A stretch of DNA of 28,994 nucleotides, from contig JBKPOV010000022.1 of the NCBI GenBank assembly GCA_046733315.1, forward strand, positions 1 to 28,994. The letters are read 5' to 3'. Below the pieces are notes generated by a model. That model had not been told where the DNA came from. It ran no database searches and saw nothing but the letters and a program-made list of their open reading frames with translations. This stretch comes from VRUE01 sp046733315. Its GTDB lineage: Bacteria > Actinomycetota > Thermoleophilia > Solirubrobacterales > 70-9. Position numbers and translations under genes: made by a program. Shown here in pieces: positions 17,945 to 25,660 of the stretch. Each line of letters begins with the position of its first letter. The first letter of the stretch is position 1.

Positions 17945-17947
17945 GAT
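17942..17947 (+). promoter_or_regulatory. -10 box of a leaderless promoter
   Basis: TAGGAT ends 6 nt before the GTG at 17954. A TTGTTT hexamer at 17918-17923 with 18-nt spacing may be the -35. The box overlaps the stop codon of the DUF2283 gene. Confidence 0.55.
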
Positions 17948-17953
17948 CGCGGT

Positions 17954-19009
17954 GTGATCGGAAGGCTGAAGTTCCTTGTTGTTCTCGCTGCGCTGGGCGC
18001 GTGTCTCGTCGTTCCGACCGCTACGCAGGCGACGCTGGCATACACGCGCAATCCGCTCAGTCCAACCGTCTTCGTTGCCAACGACAACGGCTCGGCTGCT
18101 CGCAAAGTCGGCTCGGGGTCGAACCCGCGGGTCTCGCCGGACGGCGAGACCATCGTCTTCTACCGGCAGGGCAAGGGCAACCAACCGGCGGACCTGATGG
18201 TGGCGCCCGCGGCGGCTGGACCTGCGAAGAAACTCGCCAGCGGCTGGCAGGACCCGTTCGTCTTCGCCTGGTCGTCTGACTCGACCACGGTCGCGGTGCT
18301 GCTCGGTCCCGATGTCGGCAAGCAACGCCTGATCACAATCGATGTGGGGACCGGCACCCAGCGCACAATCGCGCACGGCTACTTTTCTGGGGTGAGCTTC
18401 TCGCCGCAGGGGAGTGAACAGCTCGTCTATGCGCAGTCGCAAAGCGAAAACTTCCCATCTCGCAGCGACGTCTACCGCATCGACCTTCTCCCTCCTGGCG
18501 CCGAGAGCGTCGCCCCTGTCCTCCCGCAACGGCTCACTACCGACCATCGCTCCTCCAGCCCGCTCTGGGGTCCGAGCAATCGAATCGTCTTCGTCAAGCA
18601 CCTCGGCGAAAAGAGCCGGCAGTACGGACCCAAGAACGAGCTCTTCCTGATGGACCCGGACGGCAGCAAGGTCAAGCGGCTGACCCGCACCAGGGTCGAT
18701 CCGCTCCTCTCGGGCCTCAGTCCAACCGAGTGGTCAGCGAACGGCAAGCGCCTGCTCGCCGAGTTCGGCGGCCAGGACACCAGCTACGCGGTCACGGTCA
18801 ATCCCAAGACCGGCGCCGAGCGGGCGCTGACCAAGGAACGCGAGGTCGGTTTCGTCGGCACGGCTCTGTCGCGTGACGGCAAAGCCGTCCTCGGCAGCCT
18901 CGGAGGTTTCGAACCAGGTCCCGGCCACAAGGTCGTCAGCATCCCGTATGCGGGCGGCAAGCCGAAGCTGCTCGCCAACGATGCCTCCGAACCGGACTGG
19001 AGCCGCTGA
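17954..19009 (+). CDS. Secreted PD40/TolB-like beta-propeller protein
   Basis: This 351-aa exported protein has a signal peptide (MIGRLKFLVVLAALGACLVV, cut after ATQA). The mature part is made of WD40-like PD40 blades with the recurring pattern P.vSPDG..i.f: NPRVSPDGETIVFYRQ, VFAWSSDSTTVAVLL, GVSFSPQGSEQLVYAQ, SPLWGPSNRIVFVKH, PTEWSANGKRLLAEF and GTALSRDGKAVLGSL, ending EPDWSR. Six or seven blades would close a propeller. Such proteins are usually scaffolds or binding proteins; the partner is unknown. The GTG start is supported by the leaderless-type box 6 nt upstream. Its stop overlaps the next start by one base (TGATG). Confidence 0.85.
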   Translation: MIGRLKFLVVLAALGACLVVPTATQATLAYTRNPLSPTVFVANDNGSAARKVGSGSNPRVSPDGETIVFYRQGKGNQPADLMVAPAAAGPAKKLASGWQDPFVFAWSSDSTTVAVLLGPDVGKQRLITIDVGTGTQRTIAHGYFSGVSFSPQGSEQLVYAQSQSENFPSRSDVYRIDLLPPGAESVAPVLPQRLTTDHRSSSPLWGPSNRIVFVKHLGEKSRQYGPKNELFLMDPDGSKVKRLTRTRVDPLLSGLSPTEWSANGKRLLAEFGGQDTSYAVTVNPKTGAERALTKEREVGFVGTALSRDGKAVLGSLGGFEPGPGHKVVSIPYAGGKPKLLANDASEPDWSR

Positions 19010-19383
19010 TGGCCGACAACTACACGATCAAGCACCGCGACGATTTCGAGTCGATGCAAGGGTCGGGGGACTCCACCTGGCTGTTGGCGCGCAAGGCGCT
19101 TGGCACATCTGCCTTTGGCTTCAACTTGGTCGAAATTGATCCCGGCGGGGAGATTCCCGAGCACGACGAGGCCGAGAGTGGTCAGGTCGAGCTCTACATC
19201 GTGCTCGAAGGCGACGCCGTTCTCCGCATCGAGGGCGAGGAGCACGAGGCGCCCGCCGGCACTTTCGCATCGATCGAGCCGCCGGCAAGTCGCACGATCT
19301 TCAATCGTTCCGAGGCACCCCTCACAGCGATGCTGATCGGCGTTCAGCCCGAGGGCGGCTACGAGCCGATGTCCTGGGCGTAG
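19009..19383 (+). CDS. Cupin-domain protein
   Basis: This 124-aa single-domain cupin has the first conserved motif DPGGEIPEHDEAESGQVELYIVLEGDAVLRIEGEEHEAPAGTF, with H-x-E metal-type residues, and a second, degenerate motif around PPASRTIFNRSEAPLTAMLI that lacks the usual His. It may bind a small molecule or metal, but the partial metal set makes an enzymatic role uncertain. No signal peptide is visible. It starts one base inside the stop of the propeller gene, so the two are translated together. No specific family name is recognised. Confidence 0.83.
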   Translation: MADNYTIKHRDDFESMQGSGDSTWLLARKALGTSAFGFNLVEIDPGGEIPEHDEAESGQVELYIVLEGDAVLRIEGEEHEAPAGTFASIEPPASRTIFNRSEAPLTAMLIGVQPEGGYEPMSWA

Positions 19384-19385
19384 CT

Positions 19386-19424
19386 CCCCGCTGGCCGGGA
19401 CGAAATTCGGCCCTGTTTGCGGGG
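19386..19424 (+). terminator. Imperfect hairpin after the cupin gene
   Basis: Nested complementary segments CCCCGC (19386-19391) with GCGGGG (19419-19424) and GGCCG (19393-19397) with CGGCC (19408-19412) form an interrupted stem just after the cupin stop. It is followed by AAATCC rather than a T tract, so termination is uncertain. Confidence 0.4.
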
Positions 19425-19461
19425 AAATCCAGATTTGCTGGTTGGGGCTTGTTGGCCGCCC

Positions 19462-19467
19462 TATAAT
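19462..19467 (+). promoter_or_regulatory. TATAAT promoter of glutamate synthase
   Basis: A perfect -10 TATAAT stands out in very GC-rich DNA. A weak -35 (TGGTTG, 19439-19444) lies 17 nt upstream. Transcription would begin near 19474, giving a leader of about 55 nt before the GTG at 19530. Confidence 0.6.
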
Positions 19468-19529
19468 TCTCGAACTTGTCAACCCGTCGCGCGCCCGCTC
19501 GAAGAAGGCGTGGAAACCGGGAGGTCAGC

Positions 19530-22500
19530 GTGTCCCATACCCAGTCCCGTGAGCTTCACGGCGAGGACGGCCCCGTCCGCTACTCGCCAGAGCGTGCCTA
19601 CAGGCCGCTTGTCTCGCCGCCCAGCGTCGAGGACAAGGATGCCTGTGCGATCTACGCCTCGGTCCGCAAGGACGCGACGCCTAGCCACGCGCCGATCGAG
19701 CTGGCGGTCCCCGCCCTGCAGAAGATGCTCCATCGTGCCGGCAACGTCGACGGCGAGGGGGACGGTTGCGGCCTGCTGGTTGACCTGCCGCGCAAGATCT
19801 GGGCCGAGGAGGTCCGTTCCGGCGGTCACGACCCCTCGCTGACCCTCGACGACGCCTTCGCCGTCGCCCACATCTTCGTCGAGCGCTCCCAGGACCTCGA
19901 GCGGATTCAGCACGATGCCCGTGAGCTGCTCGGCCAGGGTGGCTTCCGCATCCTCGCCGAGCGCATCGGCATGGTCAACTCGCCGGCGCTGGGCCCGACC
20001 GCGCGCGAGGAGGAGCCGCACTTCTGGCAGCTTGCCGGTCTCGTCGCCGATGCCTCGCGCCGCGATCGTGTCCTCTTCGACCTGCTGATCGAGCTCGAGC
20101 AGCGCCTCGACGTCCACGTCCCTTCCTTCTCGGCGACGACCTGCGTCTACAAGGTGATGGGCGCGCCGAAGGTGCTGGGCGAGTACTACCCCGACCTGCA
20201 CGACGAGCGCTTCGAGACGATCGGCTGCTTCGGCCACAATCGCTACTCGACCAACACCTGGCCCTCCTTCAAGCGCGTCCAGCCCTTCTCGGTGCTCGGG
20301 CACAACGGCGAGATCAACACGATCACGCAGCTGCGCCAGGAGGCGAAAATGCTTGGAGTGCCGATCCACACGGACGGCTCCGACTCGCAGGACCTCAACC
20401 GCACCATCGACACCCTGGTCAGCCGCGACGGCTTCAGCCTCGCCGAGGCGATGGAGATGGTCGTGCCGCCGATCGTCAACGAGATCCGCTCGCTGCCGGA
20501 CGAGCTGCACCGCTTCTACATGTACCTTCGCCAGGCGATGGGCCCCTTCGCGCAGGGCCCGGTGGCGCTGATCGCCCGCCACGCCTCCGAATGCGTCTTC
20601 TCCTCCGACGCCCTTGGCCTGCGGCCGCTCTGGCAGGTCGAGACCGGCGATGACTTCGTCTTCAGCTCGGAGCCGGGCGTCGTCCCTGTCAAGGCGATGG
20701 TCGCCGAGCCAAAGCCACTCGCCCCCGGCGAGAAGGCGCTGGTCACAATTGACCGCGAGGGCAGGCGCTCGACCCTGCACGCTCACGACGCGATGCTGCG
20801 CATCGTCCGCGAGAGCTGGCTGCGTCGCAACGGAGCTGACGAGGCCGCCGCCTACGATCGCGCCCTCCTAACGGGCGGACCGCTGGAGGGCGAGGAGGTA
20901 CCGGGCTACTCCGACGCCGGGCCCGAGGAGCCGGTCAAGGTCTCCGACCGCGTCCTCGCCGGCTTCGGCTGGCAGCGCGACGACGTCAAACTCGTCCAGC
21001 AGATGGCCTCGAACGGGTCGGAGCCGGTCGGCTCGCTCGGCTACGACGGGCCGCTCGCGGCGCTCTCGCCGGAGCGCCAGAACCTCGCCGACTACTTCAA
21101 GGAGACGGTCGCCGTCGTCACCAACCCGGCGATCGACCGCGAACGCGAGATGGAGCACTTCTCCACCCGCACCGTCTACGGGCGCCGCCCCTCGCTCGTC
21201 GCCGCCGGCGAGGACACCGGCACGGTCGAGGCGTCCTTCCCGGTGATCCTCGGCGGCCACCATGGCCTGGCGCCGCTCTCCGACAAGACCTACCGGGCGA
21301 TCGCCCGCAAGCACCACACCTACCTGCTCGAGGACCTCTGGGAGGAGTTCCGTGGCCGCGCCGACGTGGTCGACATCTCGCTGCTCGAGTCCGAGACGAC
21401 GCGGGGCGCGATCGAGCGGATCAAGCAGGAGGCGGTGAAGAGGGTCCGCGACGGCGCCGAGCTGCTCGTGCTCACCGACCGCACCGTCTACGACGCCGAT
21501 CGCCGCTACCTCGACCCGCACCTCGCCACCTCCGCCGTCGACCAGGCGCTGAAGGGCTTCAAGGTCGAGCTCGGCGAGGAAAACCTGCGCCGCCGCTGCG
21601 GCATCGTCCTGCGCTCGGCGGCGATTCGCAACGTCCACGACACGATGCTGGCGCTCGGCCTCGGTGCCAACGGCGTCTGCCCCTACACGATGGTCGAGGT
21701 GATCTGCGTCGAGGACTACGAGTCCGACGTATCCAACCTCTGCGACGCCCTCACCAAGGGCATCGAGAAAGTGATCTCGACGATCGGGATCCACGAGGTG
21801 CGCGGCTACGCGCGCCAGTTCTCCTCGATCGGCGTCAAGCCCGAGCTGACCGAGCTCTTCATGACCGAGGCCTTTGCCGCCTCCGATCGGGCCGGCGTTG
21901 GCTTCGCCGCGCTTGACGAGGACACCAACGAGCGTGCTCGCATCCTTGGCGGCGACGAAGAGGCCAAACCGGCGAAGACGTTCCGCTTCTATCCAAAGGT
22001 CTACAAGGCCGCGATCGCCACCGCCAACGGCACCGGCTCCTACGAGGACTACTCGCAGAAAGTCCGCGATTTGGAGCAGCAGAGCCCGATCTCGATGCGC
22101 CACATCATGGGCCTGAAGGGAGATCGCGACCCGATCGATCCCGCCGGGGTCGACGCCGGCGTCGGCCACCACGACTACCCCGTGGTGATCTCCTCGATGA
22201 GCTTCGGTTCGCAGTCCGAGCCGGCCTTCCGCGCCTACGCCGAGGCGGCGAAGTCGATCAACGTGCTCTGCGTCAACGGCGAGGGTGGCGAGATCCGCGA
22301 CATGTACGGGCACTACCGCAAGTGGCGCGGCCAGCAGGTCGCCTCGGGGCGCTTCGGCGTCTCGGCGGAGATGCTCAACTCCTCCTATCTCGCCGAGATC
22401 AAGATCGGCCAGGGCGCCAAGCCCGGCGAGGGCGGACATCTGCCCGGCAAGAAGGTCTCCGAGAAGGTCGCCGCCGCGCGTAACGCCGCGCCCGGCACCG

Positions 22501-24200
22501 ACCTGATCTCGCCCTCCAACAACCACGACCTCTACTCGATCGAGGACCTCGCCGAGTTGATCGACGAGCTGAAGACGGTCAACCCCGACGTGCGCGTCTC
22601 GGTCAAGGTCCCGGTGGTGCCGAACATCGGCACGATCGGCCTCGGCATCGCCAAGGCGGGCGCCGACATCATCACCCTCTCCGGCTTCGAGGGCGGTACC
22701 GGCGCCGCCCGCCAGCACGCCCTGCGCCACGTCGGTCTGCCCTCTGACATCGGCACCCGCGCCGTGCACCGGGCGCTGATGGAGGCCGGGCTGCGCAACC
22801 GGGTGGAGATCTGGGCCGACGGCGGCTACCGCCACGGCCACGACGTCGTCAAGCTGCATTGCCTCGGCGCCAACCGGGTCGGCTTCGGCACCCTGGCGAT
22901 GGTCAGCCTCGGCTGCACGATCTGCCGCGGCTGCCAGCTCGATACCTGCCACGTCGGCATCGCCACCCAGATCGAGACGGTCGAGCAGGCCCAGGAGCAC
23001 GGCCTGAAGAAGTTCACGCCGCAGGAGATCGACAGCGCCGCCGAGAGCTGCGCCCGCTTCTTCCAGGCGATGGGCGAGGAGGTCAAGCAGGTCGTCGCCT
23101 CGCTCGGCTATGACCGCGCTCAGGATCTGGTCGGCCGCTACGACCTGCTCGAGCAGGTCGCCCACCACGACAAAGTCGACCTGGCGCCGCTGATCACGCC
23201 GCTGGAGGAGTTCCTCGACCTCGAGCCGATCGACCTGCCCGTCCCCGCGGCCGAAGAGGCCCGCGCGGAGGCAGGCATGGTCGTCGCGCGGCCGATTCGC
23301 ATGGAGGCCAAGCAGGCCTCGACCCAGATCGCCGGGCTCGCCGGAGACATCTGCTCCGGTCGCACGATCCGCAACGAGTTTCCCCGCGCCACCGATGCCA
23401 ACGACCGCGTGCTCGGCTCCGAGCTCTCCGGCGCGATCGCCCGCTCGCGGATCTTCGAAGACGGACCCGAGTCCAACGACGACGTGCTCGCCAGCCTCGA
23501 GTTCAACGGTGGCTCGGTCGCCGGCCAGGGCCTCGGCGCCTTCAACTCCTACGGCGTCGCGATCCGAGTCGAGGGTGGCGCCCAGGACGGCGTCGGCAAG
23601 ACGATGCTCGGCGGTAGCGTCGCCGTGCTCAAGGGCAAGGGCGCCAAGGGCCAGCGGGTCAACGGCTCGGTCGGCAAGTCCTTCGCCTACGGTGCCCAGC
23701 GCGGCCGCCTCTTCGTGCAGGGCTCGGCCGATTCGCGCTTCTGCATCCGCCTCTCCGGGGCCGACGTCGTGCTGGCCGGGGAACCTGAGGAGCCGATCGA
23801 CGACTCCCGCGGCTGCATCGTCGACCGCGCCAACGCCAAGGGCTTCGCCTTCGAGTACATGACCTCGGGCCGTGCGATCGTCCTCGGCGATCTCGGACCG
23901 TGGGCCTGCGCCGGGATGACCGGCGGCCGCGTATACGTCCGCCACAACGCCTTCGGCATCGACTCCGAAGCGATCCAGCGCCGCCTCGGCGAGGGCGCCA
24001 AGGTCGAGCTCAAAGAGCTCGACGCGGAGGGCCTGCTAGACGTCGACGACCTGCTCGGTGCTTACGCGAACGAACTCCGCGCCACCGACCAGGACGACGA
24101 GGCCGACCGAGTCCTCGGACTAGCTTCCGATGCTGCGCACAACTTCATGATGGTCGTACCCCACAGGGTCCAGGCCGACCCGAGCATCTCGACTGAGTAG
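19530..24200 (+). CDS. gltB: Glutamate synthase large subunit-type protein
   Basis: This 1556-aa protein makes glutamate from glutamine and 2-oxoglutarate. The class II glutamine amidotransferase domain starts at C39 (DKDACAIYAS); mature GltB normally begins CG, so the Ala after the Cys is unusual. GHNRYSTNTWPSF and LGHNGEINT are intact. A central domain (about 700-800) contains RRCGIVLRSAAIRNVH. The FMN/synthase domain begins near residue 875 (VVISSMSFGSQSEPAF). The iron-sulfur cysteines are C1129, C1135 and C1140 (CTICRGCQLDTC). The GXGXG C-terminal domain is at about 1320-1480. The GTG at 19530 is chosen because GGGAGG lies just before it; a TTG at 19476 would be at the expected transcript 5' end. 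No gltD is adjacent. The DACAIYAS family may differ from classical GltB. Confidence 0.9.
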   Translation: MSHTQSRELHGEDGPVRYSPERAYRPLVSPPSVEDKDACAIYASVRKDATPSHAPIELAVPALQKMLHRAGNVDGEGDGCGLLVDLPRKIWAEEVRSGGHDPSLTLDDAFAVAHIFVERSQDLERIQHDARELLGQGGFRILAERIGMVNSPALGPTAREEEPHFWQLAGLVADASRRDRVLFDLLIELEQRLDVHVPSFSATTCVYKVMGAPKVLGEYYPDLHDERFETIGCFGHNRYSTNTWPSFKRVQPFSVLGHNGEINTITQLRQEAKMLGVPIHTDGSDSQDLNRTIDTLVSRDGFSLAEAMEMVVPPIVNEIRSLPDELHRFYMYLRQAMGPFAQGPVALIARHASECVFSSDALGLRPLWQVETGDDFVFSSEPGVVPVKAMVAEPKPLAPGEKALVTIDREGRRSTLHAHDAMLRIVRESWLRRNGADEAAAYDRALLTGGPLEGEEVPGYSDAGPEEPVKVSDRVLAGFGWQRDDVKLVQQMASNGSEPVGSLGYDGPLAALSPERQNLADYFKETVAVVTNPAIDREREMEHFSTRTVYGRRPSLVAAGEDTGTVEASFPVILGGHHGLAPLSDKTYRAIARKHHTYLLEDLWEEFRGRADVVDISLLESETTRGAIERIKQEAVKRVRDGAELLVLTDRTVYDADRRYLDPHLATSAVDQALKGFKVELGEENLRRRCGIVLRSAAIRNVHDTMLALGLGANGVCPYTMVEVICVEDYESDVSNLCDALTKGIEKVISTIGIHEVRGYARQFSSIGVKPELTELFMTEAFAASDRAGVGFAALDEDTNERARILGGDEEAKPAKTFRFYPKVYKAAIATANGTGSYEDYSQKVRDLEQQSPISMRHIMGLKGDRDPIDPAGVDAGVGHHDYPVVISSMSFGSQSEPAFRAYAEAAKSINVLCVNGEGGEIRDMYGHYRKWRGQQVASGRFGVSAEMLNSSYLAEIKIGQGAKPGEGGHLPGKKVSEKVAAARNAAPGTDLISPSNNHDLYSIEDLAELIDELKTVNPDVRVSVKVPVVPNIGTIGLGIAKAGADIITLSGFEGGTGAARQHALRHVGLPSDIGTRAVHRALMEAGLRNRVEIWADGGYRHGHDVVKLHCLGANRVGFGTLAMVSLGCTICRGCQLDTCHVGIATQIETVEQAQEHGLKKFTPQEIDSAAESCARFFQAMGEEVKQVVASLGYDRAQDLVGRYDLLEQVAHHDKVDLAPLITPLEEFLDLEPIDLPVPAAEEARAEAGMVVARPIRMEAKQASTQIAGLAGDICSGRTIRNEFPRATDANDRVLGSELSGAIARSRIFEDGPESNDDVLASLEFNGGSVAGQGLGAFNSYGVAIRVEGGAQDGVGKTMLGGSVAVLKGKGAKGQRVNGSVGKSFAYGAQRGRLFVQGSADSRFCIRLSGADVVLAGEPEEPIDDSRGCIVDRANAKGFAFEYMTSGRAIVLGDLGPWACAGMTGGRVYVRHNAFGIDSEAIQRRLGEGAKVELKELDAEGLLDVDDLLGAYANELRATDQDDEADRVLGLASDAAHNFMMVVPHRVQADPSISTE

Positions 24201-24211
24201 GACCCGGGCGG

Positions 24212-24313
24212 GGGAGGGCGGGAGCCCCTCACTGCGGAACCCGCGCCCGCACGCCCGACAGGACCAAGGTTTAGTTGCTCACAAGTTCCGCCGTAAGGGG
24301 CTCCCGCCCTCCC
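24212..24313. repeat. Long hairpin B after gltB (29-bp arms)
   Basis: Arms 24212-24240 and 24285-24313 pair over 29 bp with two mismatches around a 44-nt loop. It starts 12 nt after the gltB stop. The inner end GCGGAAC-CCGCG and the loop end GTTGCTCACAA-GTTCCGC recur in inverted orientation in hairpin C (24392-24492). It probably stops gltB transcripts, but it lacks a T tract. Confidence 0.75.
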
Positions 24314-24391
24314 GAGCAGGGAAAGCTCTCAGGCGAGACGCCCCTTCTTTCTTTAGCTGGCTAAGAGGTCATCCGCGGTTCGAACCCGGAG
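24314..24391. other. Spacer between hairpins B and C
   Basis: These 78 nt contain a short palindrome TTAGC-TG-GCTAA and a tRNA-like T-loop sequence (CGGTTCGAACCCGG), but no complete tRNA can be folded from the surrounding bases. No reading frame looks real. Together with the two hairpins this gap of about 290 nt between gltB and the coiled-coil gene holds no protein gene that I can support. Confidence 0.5.
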
Positions 24392-24492
24392 AGGCGAGCG
24401 AGTGCCCCTCCAGCGGAACTTGTGAGCAACTGCGAAATGGACCCTTGCTAGGGCTCCGACGCGGGTTCCGCAGGAGGGGCACTCGCTCGCCT
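24392..24492. repeat. Long hairpin C after the coiled-coil gene (28-bp arms)
   Basis: Arms 24392-24419 and 24465-24492 pair over 28 bp with one mismatch around a 45-nt loop. Its right arm overlaps the stop codon of the minus-strand coiled-coil gene. The core (24413-24471) is the reverse complement of the core of hairpin B at both ends: 18 identical bases and 12 identical bases. The outer stem differs from B but still pairs. Confidence 0.75.
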
Positions 24493-24880
24493 AACGCGTC
24501 GTGCTGAAGAGATCAGCTATCGCCCGAATCTCCTGAAGAAGCCCGTCGAGCATCTGCTCGTTGGTCGTGTGGATGCGCCACTCGGCGTACTTGCGGTCTT
24601 GCTCGACCTGGTCGAGGCGCTGTTCGAGGGCGTCGGTGCGGGTGCTGACCTTGTCGATGCGGCGGTTCAGGCGTTTCTCGCTCTTGCGGACTCGGCGCTT
24701 GAGCAGGGCGTTTGTCTCCGAGCGGAGGGCGTCCAGCTCACGGCGAATTGACTCGCCGCCGCCTTGCTCCTGCTCGGCGAGCATCTCCTCCACACCCGAT
24801 CGGACGCGCTCGATCTCCTGGTGGAGGCGTTCGCGGGCGCGCTCAGCTGCCACCTCCGGTGGCTCATGACCAGCATCCAT
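24491..24880 (-). CDS. Coiled-coil protein, unknown function (129 aa)
   Basis: The protein begins MDAGHEPPEVAAERARERLHQ and is almost entirely charged helix. It has a heptad-like stretch through IERVRSGVEEMLAEQ and LDALRSETNALLKRRVRKSEKRL to ALEQRLDQVEQDR, and ends ATAD-free in EIRAIADLFSTTR. It has no signal peptide or membrane segment, so it is probably a cytoplasmic coiled-coil dimer. I choose ATG 24880 because a TAGCAT box lies 7 nt upstream on the coding strand; an in-frame TTG at 24901 and an ATG at 24889 are alternatives. It is convergent with gltB. No family is recognised. Confidence 0.65.
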   Translation of the reverse strand: MDAGHEPPEVAAERARERLHQEIERVRSGVEEMLAEQEQGGGESIRRELDALRSETNALLKRRVRKSEKRLNRRIDKVSTRTDALEQRLDQVEQDRKYAEWRIHTTNEQMLDGLLQEIRAIADLFSTTR

Positions 24881-24887
24881 GCACCCC

Positions 24888-24893
24888 ATGCTA
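24888..24893 (-). promoter_or_regulatory. -10 box before the coiled-coil gene
   Basis: On the minus strand TAGCAT lies 7 nt before the ATG at 24880. This supports a leaderless mRNA and that start. Confidence 0.4.
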
Positions 24894-24972
24894 AGCATCA
24901 AGGAGGCCGGAATTTCCGCACCTTCGACCCGGCGTCACGCAGGGGAGGGACGGGCACCCGTCCCTCCCCCCG

Positions 24973-25569
24973 CTAGCGTTCCAGCGCAAAGAGGCGGTAG
25001 CGGCCGATGGCGAGTTCGTCGCCGTCGGCAACGCGTCCCCAGTCGACGATCTCGCTGTTGAGGAAGACGCCGTTGAGGCTGCGGTCGTCGAGAATACGCA
25101 GCGCGTCCGGCTGCTCGGAGACGATCAGGGCATGGCGGCGCGAGACGCTGGGGTCGTCGAGACGGATGTCCGCGGCGGCGCTGCGGCCGATCCGCGTCCA
25201 GCCCGGCTTGATCGTGAAGATCCTGATCCCCTCGTCCTCGTCGCAGAGGGCGAGGTAGCGGCCGGGGCCGGGAAGCTTCTTCCGCGCCCCCGACAGCCAG
25301 TCGGGCGGGGAGGCCTCGACCGGTAGCGCCATTTCAGCGGTCTGACCGTGCTCCTGCCTCGCCTCGAAGATCGAGTCGCGGCGGTACTCAGTCGCTCCGC
25401 ATCTGGGGCACTCGGGCAGCTGGTCGGGCTCCCTCAGCGAGAGCTGTGAGCCGCAGGATGCGCAAAAGTAAGTTCCCGAACCGGGGATTGTGCCTGCAGG
25501 CAAGCTGTCGACGTCACTACCGGGGCTGGGACTGGTGATAATGCTGACTCCTTCCCGACGCCTCCGCAC
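24973..25569 (-). CDS. Zinc-ribbon plus FHA-domain protein
   Basis: This is a 198-aa protein from the GTG whose complement ends at 25569. A zinc ribbon is formed by C36-x2-C39 and C54-x2-C57 (YFCASCGSQ and LPECPRCGA). A C-terminal FHA domain (about 116-198) has the phosphothreonine-binding residues GRS at 128-130, SVSRRH at 141-146 and N166 in RSLNGVFLN. It should read phospho-Thr marks made by Ser/Thr kinases. GTG 25569 has a TAGCAT box 4 nt upstream but no Shine-Dalgarno sequence. Alternatively GGAAGGAG lies five bases before an in-frame ATT at 25542, which would give a 189-aa protein. No start is certain. The SRPBCC gene is divergent. Confidence 0.8.
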   Translation of the reverse strand: MRRRREGVSIITSPSPGSDVDSLPAGTIPGSGTYFCASCGSQLSLREPDQLPECPRCGATEYRRDSIFEARQEHGQTAEMALPVEASPPDWLSGARKKLPGPGRYLALCDEDEGIRIFTIKPGWTRIGRSAAADIRLDDPSVSRRHALIVSEQPDALRILDDRSLNGVFLNSEIVDWGRVADGDELAIGRYRLFALER

Positions 25570-25573
25570 GACG

Positions 25574-25579
25574 ATGCTA
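25574..25579 (-). promoter_or_regulatory. -10 box before the zinc-ribbon/FHA gene
   Basis: On the minus strand TAGCAT, 4 nt before GTG 25569. Its spacing fits a start of transcription in or just after that GTG, so it does not settle the start codon. Confidence 0.35.
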
Positions 25580-25644
25580 GCGCGAGTCGGACTTATCGCA
25601 TCAGGGGTTTCCCGCAGATGACCGCCGCGAAACCGCCACCGACA

Positions 25645-25650
25645 TAGAAT
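25645..25650 (+). promoter_or_regulatory. -10 box before the SRPBCC gene
   Basis: TAGAAT lies 10 nt before the ATG at 25661, with no ribosome binding site. The leader would be at most a few bases. Confidence 0.45.
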
Positions 25651-25660
25651 CGCGGCCGCG

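Noticed and set aside
20868..23945. Antisense open reading frame of about 1000 codons opposite gltB
   Set aside because: It mirrors the strong third-position GC bias of gltB, has no recognisable domain, and is rich in Arg/Asp/Val/Leu as expected for a shadow frame.
24370..24395. tRNA-like T-arm (CGGTTCGAACCCGG) in the gltB 3' gap
   Set aside because: The T stem pairs only if two bases are removed, and no matching acceptor or anticodon stem lies upstream. GGTTCGAACC is itself a palindrome. A tRNA remnant cannot be excluded but is not supported.
24212..24492. Transposon or MITE with terminal inverted repeats
   Set aside because: The outer stems of the two hairpins differ, there is no target-site duplication that I can see, and no transposase. 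The structure is better described as two hairpins with a shared core.
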